Assembly (NCBI GenBank): GCA_001606155.1
Contig: LODT01000028.1
Coordinates: forward strand, 844,735 to 908,734
DNA length: 64,000 nt
Source: Tieghemostelium lacteum
Taxonomy: Eukaryota > Evosea > Eumycetozoa > Dictyosteliales > Raperosteliaceae
Reading direction: 5' to 3'
Shown here: positions 37,480 to 47,391 of the stretch, one piece after another
Numbering within the stretch: the first letter of the stretch is position 1
How the letters are laid out: every line of letters starts with the position of its first letter
The notes under the pieces: model-generated
Seen by the model: the letters and a program-made list of their open reading frames with translations, nothing else
What the model was told of the DNA's origin: nothing
Databases searched by the model: none
Made by a program: the position numbers and the translations under genes

Positions 37480-37825
37480 TTATTGACCTTTGAAGATTTG
37501 TAAAAGACCTATAGATTATATTAGCAAAAATGGTTAGTTACATTCTTTTATATTTATATTTAAATTGTAATGAATATTTACTTGAACCAACTACAACAAA
37601 AAGAATAAAAGCAACAACCCATGGTGAGATGTTTAGACCTTCTTCTTTCTTTTTAGTTTCAACAGCACCTCTTTTGTGGATATTACCATCAAACTTTTGA
37701 GATTTTAATCTTAAATTACGTGATTGCTAATTTATAATTTTTTAAAATATTAGAATGTTGGTTCCCAATTATTGGTATCATATAGAGGTGCCTCTATATA
37801 ATAATCTATTTTTATATCTTACCAT
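37480..37825 (-). CDS. RAMP4/SERP-type translocon-associated tail-anchored protein
   Basis: There are three exons: the ATG alone (37823-37825), 37582-37726 and 37480-37508, coding for 58 residues. The introns are 96 and 73 bp, with GTAAGA and GTAAAT donors. The product starts MQSRNLRLKSQKFDGNIHKR, has a Lys/Glu-rich linker, then PWVVAFILFVVVGSSLLQIF and a short end. This is the pattern of ribosome-associated membrane protein 4 (SERP1): a basic N-terminus with NI..RG, then P-W and one C-terminal helix ending GS..Q(I). RAMP4 binds the Sec61 translocon at the ER and helps stabilise new membrane proteins under stress. The last two exons meet inside the membrane anchor. It is too short and too split for a simple ORF search. 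Confidence 0.88.
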
Positions 37826-38057
37826 TTTGATTTTGTTGTATAGTGTCTAAAAAATGAAACACAACTTTTTTTTTTTTTATTTTTTTAAAAGCTCACTGTC
37901 AGTATTTTCAGTTGATTTGTCATTTTTATAACGAAGTTCCAATAGTTTCTCTCTGAATTTTAGGGAAGAAAAAAATTCAAACTTTTCTTGTGGTTGTAAA
38001 AAAAAACAATAAAAAATATAATTTTAAATTAAAAAAACAATTTATTACCCACCAAAT
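37826..38057. promoter_or_regulatory. Shared promoter region of RAMP4 and the Qc-SNARE gene
   Basis: These 232 bp separate divergent start codons. The region has T and A tracts (37869-37887, 37999-38040) typical of dictyostelid promoters, and no ORF. Shared control is inferred from the layout only. Confidence 0.5.
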
Positions 38058-38604
38058 ATGAATAACAATAATAAACTGAACCCAAATCAAGGATACTTGT
38101 CCAATAATGCGAGGTAACTATTTGATTTCAACAGTTCATTGAATCTTTTTGAATTTCATTTTCGCATATAAAACAATATATTTATATATTGACTCTCTCG
38201 ATTTGGATTTTTAATGTAGAAATGCACTATTTGATTCACCTGTAAGCAGTAGAAAGTTTGGTGAACCTAGTAACAGTAATACATATAATTCATTTAGTAA
38301 TCAAGAGATTTTTGATAAACAGAAACAACAAATGCAAGATCAAGATGCATATTTGGATGCCTTGTCTGGCAGTGTTCTCAGAAGTAAAGATATGGCCATA
38401 CAAATTGGTACAACTGCAGAGCAACAAACTAAAGAATTGGAACAATTAAATGTACATGTAGATAAAACTTCATTAAGTCTTAGAAATGCAACTAGAAATG
38501 TTATTAAACTTGGTGAACAAGCTCAAACTACAGGTTACTGGGTCACTATATGTTTATTATTTTTAGCATTAATAGTTGTCAGTGCATTAGCAATGGCTAC
38601 TTAA
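38058..38604 (+). CDS. Syntaxin-8-like Qc-SNARE
   Basis: Exons 38058-38113 and 38220-38604 code for 146 residues; the intron has donor GTAACT and acceptor TGTAG. The N-terminus is short and Asn/Ser-rich. The SNARE motif spans residues about 55-115 (QDAYLDALSGSVLRSKDMA, then IGTTAEQQ and LNVHVDKTSLSLRNATRNV) with the zero-layer Gln expected in the IG.TAEQQ..ELEQL region. A single C-terminal helix (ICLLFLALIVVSALAM) anchors it with almost no lumenal tail. DALS, IG and the heptad spacing resemble syntaxin 8, which acts in endosomal fusion with Vti1, syntaxin 7 and VAMP partners. Bet1 is an alternative family. No Habc domain is present, consistent with a short Qc protein. Confidence 0.82.
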
Positions 38605-39134
38605 TATTAATAATAATACATATATACATATATAATATACTACAAAACCACCAACTTTATTTATAAAAACAACAATAACAAAAGAAAGTGTAGAAACATA
38701 AAATATCTCAAAAATATATACAAGAAACGAAATACCACTACCTACTACACAAATGAAAACTATATAATGCAATTATTGTAAAAACAAGTTCACATGGTAA
38801 TATTTAAATATAAATTACCCCTATTTTCAACAGGATAGATTAGATTTCCACCACCTTTTTTAGATAATAAAAATACCTCATTTTTTTGTGCATCTGATGT
38901 AATGTATTAAGTAGATGTTATTGTTTTTGCCTTTGGATTTTACAATTTTTGGTAACTAATATTTATTAATCGGAAAATTTGAATATTTCATATCCTTACT
39001 GAAGTTGTGTTTTTTTTATCAATTTAGAGTTGGTGAGAGAGTATATGAAAATATATAAATGTATTACAGATATCTATATATTTTACTATTCTTTCTTTTT
39101 ATATATATTATAAATTTATATAAATATTAACTAT
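38605..39134. other. Intergenic, with a coding-like stretch on the minus strand
   Basis: Mostly AT-rich. On the minus strand, 38790-38906 reads SDAQKNEVFLLSKKGG, then GNLIYPVENRGNLYLNITM and a stop. A second, offset frame (about 38900-38958) reads PKIVKSKGKNNNIYLIHYI just upstream. Good donor-like GTAAGG (38998) and acceptor-like sites lie nearby. I cannot assemble a gene with an ATG. It may be a small spliced gene or a relic. Confidence 0.35.
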
Positions 39135-39494
39135 TTAATGGTGACCATGTCCGTGATCTTTGTGAGCTGTTGGATTATTTAATCTTTGAACTTTCTTCCA
39201 ATAATCTATAGTTTTGTATTTCATGTTAATAAAATCTATCCTAAAACTAAATATACCTATATATTATATCAATTGTTCAATAATTACATGAATTTTCTCT
39301 ATCTTTATCTAAAAGTATAAAAAGTCATATTAATATATATTCTCATGGTGCTTTGGCATCGCAGAAAAAAACTTACCAGTTAAACCAACATGGACTTTGG
39401 TGATGAGTGCAAACCATACACCTGCACCAACCAAAAATGGCCAGTAAATTTTAAGTTGACTGTTTACAAATGGTCCCAAAGCTTGTTTTCTCAT
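39135..39494 (-). CDS. Mitochondrial ATP synthase subunit i/j (Atp18)-like protein
   Basis: Exons 39377-39494 and 39135-39235 code for 72 residues. The intron has donor GTAAGT and uses the acceptor GATAG; the TAG five bases earlier would give a stop. The product has a basic N-terminus, then LKIYWPFLVGAGVWFAL, which matches the fungal subunit i/j signature (K.YWPF and a single helix). The C-terminus is hydrophilic and ends in a His/Asp/Gly run (KDHGHGHH), unusual for the family. Subunit j lies in the membrane part of F1Fo near subunit a and the dimer interface. The match covers only about 25 residues, so the call is probable rather than certain. Confidence 0.62.
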
Positions 39495-40149
39495 TTTACC
39501 TGTATATTATTCGAAATAAAAAAAATTGATGAAAAAAAAAAAAAAAGAAAAAATCAAAAAAAAAAAATTTTCATTATCTAAATGAAGTTTATATTGCTAA
39601 TATTTATTTATTTGAATTTTAAACACTTTACCTCGAATGTCAAATATTCCTCAATTTAGTTTAGGGTTCACCACAAAACCAAAAACAAAAAAAATTATAA
39701 CTGAAAATATTGTGTGTGTGTTTGTTGCATATTCTTTATTTTTTTTTCTTATTCTTCAATTTATTCATTTATATATATTTATTATACTTTTACAAAAAAA
39801 AACTATATATTCATTCTGTCTGTTTGTCTAGATAAAATTTTAATTGGATTACTTTTTTATCAATTATCTACAGCTCATCAGATAAAAAAATAGTAAAAAG
39901 AGTGTTTTGATATAAATAGAAACAACACAAATCAACAACAAATTAAAAAAAAAAAAAAATTTTAAATTAAATTAATTTGTGTTGTAAAAGTATAGTAGTT
40001 GTAATATATATACTACTATAATACCAATACTATCTTTTTCACCTCTTCTTTTTCAAATATTTGTTTTAATTAATTTATATATATCTCAAAGTATTTAAAG
40101 TTTTATAGTATTATTATATAATATTATTTTTATATTTTTATTTTCAAAA
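39495..40149. other. Intergenic between divergent genes
   Basis: AT-rich promoter-type DNA with a poly(A) cluster at 39520-39570 and an A-tract/T-tract near 39940-39970. A palindromic AT run is at about 39950-39980. No gene is seen. Confidence 0.5.
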
Positions 40150-40897
40150 ATGATGATGATGTTAGGCAATGATGACACAGAGGTTGTCAAAGAAAAGTGT
40201 GTAAAAGTTGATAAACCTACACTGATTGAACTGTCACAGAAACCCAGAATATATAGAATTCCAAATTTCCTCAACGATGAAGAATGTCAACATCTCATAG
40301 ATTCTGCAAAGAACAAGTTGAGACCCTGTAATGAAATCTCATCGGGTGTGCACAGAAGTGGATGGGGACTATTTATGAAGGAGGGAGAAGAAGATCATCC
40401 AACTACCCAAAACGTATTTAATAAAATGAAACCATTTGTAAATATTACAGATAGTTGTGAAGTAATGCAGGTTATTAGGTAAGTTATAGATACCATTGAC
40501 AGTACTGAAGTCAAAGAAGGTGATAATCTAATTATATTATTGTAGATATAATCCAGGTGAACAAACATCATCACATTATGACTATTTCAATCCATTGACC
40601 TCGAATGGTTCAATGAAAATTGGATTGTATGGTCAGAGAATATGTACAATTTTAATGTACCTTTGTGATGTTGAAGAAGGTGGAGAAACAACATTCCCAG
40701 AAGTTGGTGTAAAAGTTAAACCTATTAAAGGTGATGCTGTATTATTTTATAATTGTACTCCAAATGGTGAAGTTGATCCATTATCTTTGCATCAAGGTGA
40801 TCCAGTTTTAAAAGGTACAAAATGGATTGCAATCAAATTAATCAATCAAAAAGTTAATAATAATAAAGATCAATCAACAAATCCACCATCACAATAA
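40150..40897 (+). CDS. Prolyl 4-hydroxylase-like Fe(II)/2-oxoglutarate dioxygenase
   Basis: Exons 40150-40478 and 40546-40897 code for 226 residues; the intron is 67 bp (GTAAGT...TGTAG). RIPNFLNDEECQHLI marks the start of the P4H-type domain. SSHYDYF carries the HxD iron ligands, EEGGETTFPEVGVKVKP is the conserved strand pair, SLHQGDPVLKGTKW holds the distal His and the 2-oxoglutarate-binding Lys. It has no signal peptide or KDEL, so it is probably cytosolic, unlike collagen P4H. Cytosolic dictyostelid P4Hs include the Skp1 hydroxylase, but this is closer to the short collagen-type catalytic core. The substrate is unknown. The first four codons are all ATG, so the exact start is uncertain by up to three residues. 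Confidence 0.87.
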
Positions 40898-41170
40898 TTA
40901 TGTAAATAGATAGAGGAAGGTATTGATAAAAATCTAGGAAAAAAAACTTTTAAAAATTAAAAAACAAATCAGGAATTTCTTTTTTTATAATAATAAATAA
41001 AAAAATAAATGTATATATTTACACCAATTGTCAATAATATATTATAGATATATGATTAGAAGAGCTTCTTTTGAAAAATCAAAATAGAAAAAGAAAAATT
41101 TTTTTTTCACTATTTTTTTTTTAGTTTTTTTGTGTTTATTTTCAAAGACAATCAACAAAGTACTAGAAAA

Positions 41171-42150
41171 ATGAAACGTAAGGTTTTATTAATGGGTAGA
41201 TCAGAGTCTGGTAAGACTTCTATGAGATCTATTATTTTTGCAAATTATATAGGTATGAGATTTTAAAATTGGATTGTAGAGAACTGATTTTTCATTAGGG
41301 GAGAGAATTCTAATTTGAAAGAAAAACTATAGCTAGAGATACAATGAGATTGGGAGTTACAATTGATGTTGAACATTCACATGTTAGATTTTTAGGTAAT
41401 TTGGTACTTAATCTTTGGGATTGTGGTGGTCAAGAAGGTTTCTTGGAGAGTTATTTAACCACACAAAGAGATCATATATTTAGAAATGTAGAGGTTCTTA
41501 TCTATGTATTTGATATTGAATCAAGAGAACATCAAAAGGATTTGAAAAACTATAAATCCTGTTTAGAAGCCATTTTGCAAAACTCAAAAGATGCTAAAAT
41601 CTTTTGTCTCATTCACAAGATGGATTTGGTACCAGAGGATCAAAGAGAGTCATTGTTCCGTCAGAAGGAACTTGAAATCAAACAGGTTTCATTACCATTG
41701 AAACCAATTTGTTTCAGAACTTCAATTTGGGATGAGACACTCTACAGAGCATGGTCATCTATTGTCTATTCTTTGATACCCAATGTCAAAACTCTCGAAC
41801 ACAATTTAGATAAATTCTGTAAGATTTGTGAAGCTGATGAAGTAGTTCTCTTTGAAAAGGCTACATTTTTGGTAATCTCACATGCTGCCAGACAACAACA
41901 CAAGGATATTCACAGATTTGAGAAAATCTCTACCATCATTAAACAGTTTTTCCTCAGTTGTTCTAAATCTCAAGCCAATTTCCAAGCAATGGAAGTTAGA
42001 AATTCAAATTTTGCTGCTTTTATTGATGCATTTACTTCAAATACCTATATTATGGTTATCATGTCTGATCCAACTATTGAATCTTCAGCAACTCTTTTAA
42101 ATATTCAAGTTGCAAAATCACATTTTGAAAAATTCATTCAACAAGTTTAA
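41171..42150 (+). CDS. ragA: Rag GTPase A (RagA/Gtr1)
   Basis: Exons 41171-41252 and 41333-42150 code for 299 residues. The intron splits the codon between FANYI and ARDTMRLG. Nearly every segment matches Rag[21 protein letters not shown] (P-loop), [26 protein letters not shown] (switch II), the HKMDL guanine motif, [19 protein letters not shown], and the C-terminal roadblock-fold region with [18 protein letters not shown]. RagA pairs with RagC on lysosomes and recruits TORC1 when amino acids are plentiful. The N-terminus is a few residues shorter than in human. No change is seen in a catalytic motif. Confidence 0.96.
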
Positions 42151-42281
42151 GTTAATAATAACAAAAATAACAAAAAAATAATTATAATAATAATAATAAT
42201 AATAATATATGTTTAATCCCCCAATCCAAAATATAGTATTTGTATCTTTTTATTTTTTTAATAAAAAAGTAATGATAATGT

Positions 42282-45200
42282 TTATTTAAAAAAATGTAAA
42301 TAATTATAATGTGGTTTAAATTGTTTAGTATCAATTTGAGACCATAGTTGTAGTTGATTATGAAAGAGTGGTAGAGTTGTTGGTATCATGATACCATAGT
42401 AGATACTAAATGTAATTAGATTGGAATTTAAAGATACTTGATCAAAAATAGATTGTACTATAGAGATATCAGGTACTGTAACATAATCTACTTTTGGTAA
42501 TCTGAATGATAGTCTAATACAATTGGTGAATTGTGTTACCAATTCCACCAATGGTTTTACAATTTCTAAATCATTGACTACAAATACAATCTTTTCAATA
42601 GATGGTGAGTTTTTAAAGATATTAGAGTAATGAAAAATTACAGTTTGACTATCCAATGCAAAATTGTATTGGTTACTCAATTGAATATTCACAACATTAA
42701 ACCCATTAAAATGACAAAGATTCTTTGTCAACAAAAAGAATTTTGGTAAGATTCTTTTGGGGTTCTTTTCAAGTTGTTTTTCAATTATTGGTGCCAGATA
42801 GAAGCTTTTGGATTCATCATACTGGGTTATAGCGTCTTGAACGTGAAACTCTTTTAGATTGAGGTCCAGGTCCAATACCGATTCAATCATGTTATGAATT
42901 TCAGGCCACATTGTAAAGAGTCGAATTGAGATTCTTTCCAAGTGCTTGGAGCATGTGAATATGGTCATTAAATGACCTGGTGTAATCTTTGGACTTTCTG
43001 TAATTTGTACTATAAAGTCTTTTAAATTAGTACCAATAGAAATTGGGAACTGAGGTGGGAACTTGTGAAGTGATAGTGATTTAATACTAAGTGTCTGGCA
43101 TTGGTTATGAAATACATCTTCAAATACATCCATAGGAATATAGTTACGGTCTTGGTACGATAACATTTTTGGATAGTTTTTATAGAGACTAAATTGACTG
43201 TTTACTTGTATCTTCCTGAAATACATTATATCAATATAATGCAATGCCATATCAGAATTGAAGAAATTCGATAACACATGTCTACATGAGTCAAAGAATC
43301 TCTTTGATACACTAGCCAGTCTTAATTTTGCAATATGACAAACTAAAAAATCCTGATAGAAACACATTACTATTCTATTTAATATTAATTTTGGTAGAAT
43401 ATCAATAGAAATATTATTACTATTACTATTTGATATATCATATTTGTTGGAGTAATCTTCTAATTCTAATTGGTAGGTGATATTAGTTTGTTTTAAAAGA
43501 CCTTTAATTGATATAGGAATTTTGAAATAGAATTGTTTAAAGTGACTAGATTGAAGACATATATGACCAATTCTACTAAATACCATGTTTAGGGTAACTA
43601 GATCATTTGAATCAGAGATATGAATGCGATCGTATAGAGATTGTGGTGATTGGTAGAATGACGTTATGCTATTGAGAATATCAGAATCTTTATAGGTTTT
43701 GGAGTAGAGAGTTAAAAAGAGTGAGGCTTCAATATATTGGTGAACAGTTTCTCTATATGGACATTTACCAGCTTTATAGAGTTCATATAGTTCCAGAGTA
43801 AGGTTAAGATCATGATAGTTTGTTGATAATATAAGGTGATCATAAACAGTAAGATCAGGGACATTGGTCAACAACTTTGCTAATTTCTTACCATTGGCTA
43901 GTTGATAGAATGGTTTTTTAAATCGGAGAAAGACAAATAATGTATCTTCAACTTCTTTATAGGTCATTAACTCATTATCTAGTATCTCTGTAAGTACTGT
44001 ATTCCAAGTATTTCCATTTAGGTATAGAGTAGATGGTGAATATCTTTCAAAGTTTGATTTTAGAATATCTGATATGGTTTCAGACCCATCCAAAAACAAT
44101 TTACCAAAGACATCATTACCCAGTATGGTATTATACAAATTAAACCAATGTGATGAATCACTGATTTTAAATATTATTGGGTTATAGAAATATCCAAATA
44201 TCAAATCAACATTGGATTTGATTTGTTTTAATATTTCAGTATCACTTGAGGTTACAAGTTCCAAGTTCTGTTTGAAATACGCAGACATTGCTTTATAAAA
44301 ACATTTCGAACTTGATTTTGAAATTTCAGATTGAAATTTAGTAAACAACTTTCCAAATTGAATAATCATTTTCAATCTATCAACAGTATTAAAATCTCCT
44401 TGCATTGTCAATATTATCTCTGATGAATTGCCATTAATTAGACTACTCAACAGTATTTCGATATACTTTGGTACCAAAGATTGAGTAACACTATCACCAA
44501 TAGATCCTAATATCAAAATCATATAAATACTATATGATTCACCATTTTGATATTTTTCAATTATATCCTTTTCATTAAAATATTATTAATAAATGGTATA
44601 CTCTTTAAATAAAGGTTTCAACACTTACCAGTGTTTTTTTAGGATTAATTTTAGAAAGATGAGTCAATAATCTATATAGGTTTGTTGGAGTTTGAAACTT
44701 TGAAGATTTTAGAAAATCATCAATATAATTTTCAATTGACAATGGTAGATATTTTAATAGTTGATAATAAATTTCTGAATTTTTAATTGATTGATAATTT
44801 ATAATCTGATTAAATATAAACCTAAAATTTTTAAATTTGTTATTAGTAAACTAGTATGAATAAATATATAAATTTTGATTCTATAGAATAATACTTTTCA
44901 AAATGGGGATTTAAAAAATCTAATTGAAAAAACATTATTATACCAATACATTGATCATTTATAAATTGAAATGGTGATTCTAAATTTTCATTTAAATATT
45001 TTTTAGAGAAGTTGAAAAAGTCATCTTTCCAATGAACTCTAGCAATTTTTAAAAGTTTTTTCATATTACGTGATGTAATCTAAGAGTTTCAAAAGTTAAT
45101 TTATATAAGTTGAAATTGATAAATTGAGAATATATACATACTGATAACTTGAATAAATAGAGTAAAATATTTTCACAGTGTTCAATTGAAGGTTTTTCTT

Positions 45201-45797
45201 TTTGAAGAGTATCTAATTGAAATTTTTTAATTAGGAATGAGTGGATTTCTTTAGAGTTTTGAAATGATTCAAATGACATTAAACTTTTAAATAGAGATGA
45301 CATGAATGGAAAATCAAATTCAATATTTAAATTGAAATTTGAAAATATGAATTCAATTAATGTATTAGTTAGTGTATTAATGATATGTTCATTTTTACTT
45401 AATCTCTTTAAAAACTAATATCAATAAATTAGTATTAATTTTAATATCTATACTATAAGTATAATTACATTTAAATATTTATCAGATGAGAATCTATTAA
45501 AAAATAAATATGGATCTTTTGACTTATTAAATAAAAAAAAATATCCTATTAAAAACATCAGTATCTGATATGATGTAATCTAATAAATCATCATGAGAAC
45601 TTTGACTTCCATTACTTATAGTCATTATATAATATGTCAATCTATGATAGAAATGTTTAGAATTTACCAAATGAATACATCCTTTTAATATTATAATATT
45701 AATAATCATTATAATATTAAAATTATAGAAAGATGTATATTTATATTTACTTGATCTAATAAATGGATTTTTAACAATTACTTCTAAGAATTTGTTT
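42282..45797 (-). CDS. Dictyostelid F-box-like multi-exon protein
   Basis: At least seven exons read in order: about 45751-45797, 45469-45681, 45142-45414, 44895-45079, 44629-44821 and 42282-44567, with AT-rich GT-AG introns. Internal joins such as LFKLS to ITSRNMKKL and KKTL to DIIEKYQ keep frame. The product is long, helical and Leu/Ile/Asn-rich. Near the middle of the last exon lies FLVCHIAKLRLASVSKRFFDSC, which resembles an F-box helix pair; the part after it has leucine-rich repeat-like spacing (LKEFHVQDAI, HLERISIRLF). A Skp1-cullin substrate receptor is possible. No ATG opens the first exon seen, and a nine-T run near 45536 breaks the frame by one base, so the gene is either misassembled or damaged. 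Family membership is tentative. Confidence 0.55.
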
Positions 45798-45850
45798 TAA
45801 ACCAAAATCAAAAGGAAGGGTTAAGATTTTGATTTTCTAAAACAGAGGGT

Positions 45851-46108
45851 TTATAGATTTTTTAATTGTTCAATGATTTGTTCAGGTGTAGATATACACC
45901 ATTCATTGATATATATATCAAATAAAATGGATAGTTCTTCAGATGGATGACTATAAAGATCTAAAGTACATTTACTATTGCACTGTAAACCACAAATATC
46001 ACAGAGTTGTGGTAGGTTTGATTCATTGTTTGGTAAATTTTCAAATTTCAAAATTTGATAAATTCTATTATAAAATTCACTTTTTAGGGTATCTCTAGAC
46101 TTTATCAT
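45851..46108 (-). CDS. Small Cys-motif protein, unknown
   Basis: 85 residues from ATG 46108. The frame is open 15 bases further upstream but without another ATG. It contains CDICGLQCNSKC, two Cys pairs that could bind zinc, followed by an acidic helical C-terminus (EELSILFDIYINEW). It begins only 89 bp from the divergent dysbindin start and lies just upstream of the F-box-like gene on the same strand, so it might be a 5' exon of that gene, though no fitting donor was found. I do not recognise the family. Confidence 0.5.
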   Translation of the reverse strand: MIKSRDTLKSEFYNRIYQILKFENLPNNESNLPQLCDICGLQCNSKCTLDLYSHPSEELSILFDIYINEWCISTPEQIIEQLKNL

Positions 46109-46197
46109 AACCAGACAGAACAATTGATCAAAATGAAAAATAAAATGAATTTTTTTTTGATTATAATTATCTTATTTTTTTTTTTATTAGAAATTGA
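46109..46197. promoter_or_regulatory. Compact divergent promoter
   Basis: Only 89 bp separate the start of the small Cys-motif ORF from the dysbindin start. The sequence is T-rich with tttttttttga and ttttttttttatt tracts. It would have to serve both genes if both are real. Confidence 0.4.
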
Positions 46198-47297
46198 ATG
46201 TTTAAATCATTTTTAAAAAAGGTTGAAGAAAAGTTATCTTCACCTACTTTACCATCAAATAATACAGTATCAACTGTAACACCAGGAGGTGGAACTACCC
46301 AACAACCACCACCAAACACCAATATAACATCTATAGAAAATGAACAGCAACAACAATCACAACAATCCTCATTAAAGTCAATGAGTTTAGCACCAAATTT
46401 AGGATTATCATCAGTACAACCAGTATATGATGCACTGAAAGAACAAGTAATTCAACCAGTTACAGATGCATTTAAAGATTCACTGAAATATGAAGTAGAT
46501 ACATTAAAAGAACTTTCAGAGAGTTCTGTACAGGCAATGAGTAATCTCACCTCTACAGTAACATCAACAGTAGTTCAACAAAGTTACCTACCAACCATTT
46601 CACAAATGAAAGAATCCTTACAAGATATAGACCCATACAATGGAACACTCCTACTAAGATCCTACGAAATTAAATTAAAACAATTAAGAACTAATGGTAC
46701 AATTTTAGCTGAAAGAGCTGAAGTATGTCATCATCATCATCTATAATAATCATTTATAAATATATTAATAATGTATATTATATTTTATAGGAAGTAGATA
46801 AAAAATTACCATTACTATTAAAAAATTGTACATTTCAACATGAACAATGGAAACAAGCAACAATTGAAGTTTCAAAATTAGAGGAAATTAATAATATTAT
46901 TGAAAATTTACAATTGGGTATAGATAGTATAGTTTCAAAAATTGAAAGTTTAGAAATTGCATTATCAATTGAGATTGATAATTATCTAGATAATGAAATG
47001 TTAAAATGGCAAGAGAAAAGGGAATCAGATTTACTAAAATATGAATCTGCAAAAAAATTAGAACTTAATAAACTTCAAGAAGATCTATCATTAGCCTATC
47101 AAAAACATGAAAGAGAAAATATCATTAAAGAACGACAGAAACTTTTAGAACAAGAGAGATTAGCTCAAGAAAAATTAAAACCTGTAATAAATGATTATAA
47201 ATTACCTGTACAATCAAATAATAATATACAACCACCACCACCACCATCAGATATATCACAAAATAATGAAATATCAGAAATTAAAAATGATCAATAA
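46198..47297 (+). CDS. dtnbp1: Dysbindin-like BLOC-1 subunit
   Basis: Exons 46198-46722 and 46791-47297 code for 343 residues; the intron is 68 bp and in phase 0. The N-terminal 80 residues are Ser/Pro/Gln-rich and variable. Residues about 140-300 resemble the dysbindin helical core: SYEIKLKQLRTNG, then FQHEQWKQATIEVSKLEEI, then a long coiled coil with NEMLKWQEKRESDLLKYE and KHERENIIKERQKLLEQE, like the human KERQKFFEE region. Dysbindin is part of BLOC-1, which sorts cargo from endosomes to lysosome-related organelles. The C-terminal tail has a poly-Pro run. The order and length of the helices support the call; the sequence identity is modest. Confidence 0.72.
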
Positions 47298-47391
47298 AAA
47301 AATTGTGCCATTGCAATTTAGTATTTAAACCTTTAAATTTTTTTTTTTTTTAATTTTTTAATTCAGTTTTGTGAAAGAAAAAAGAATAAAT

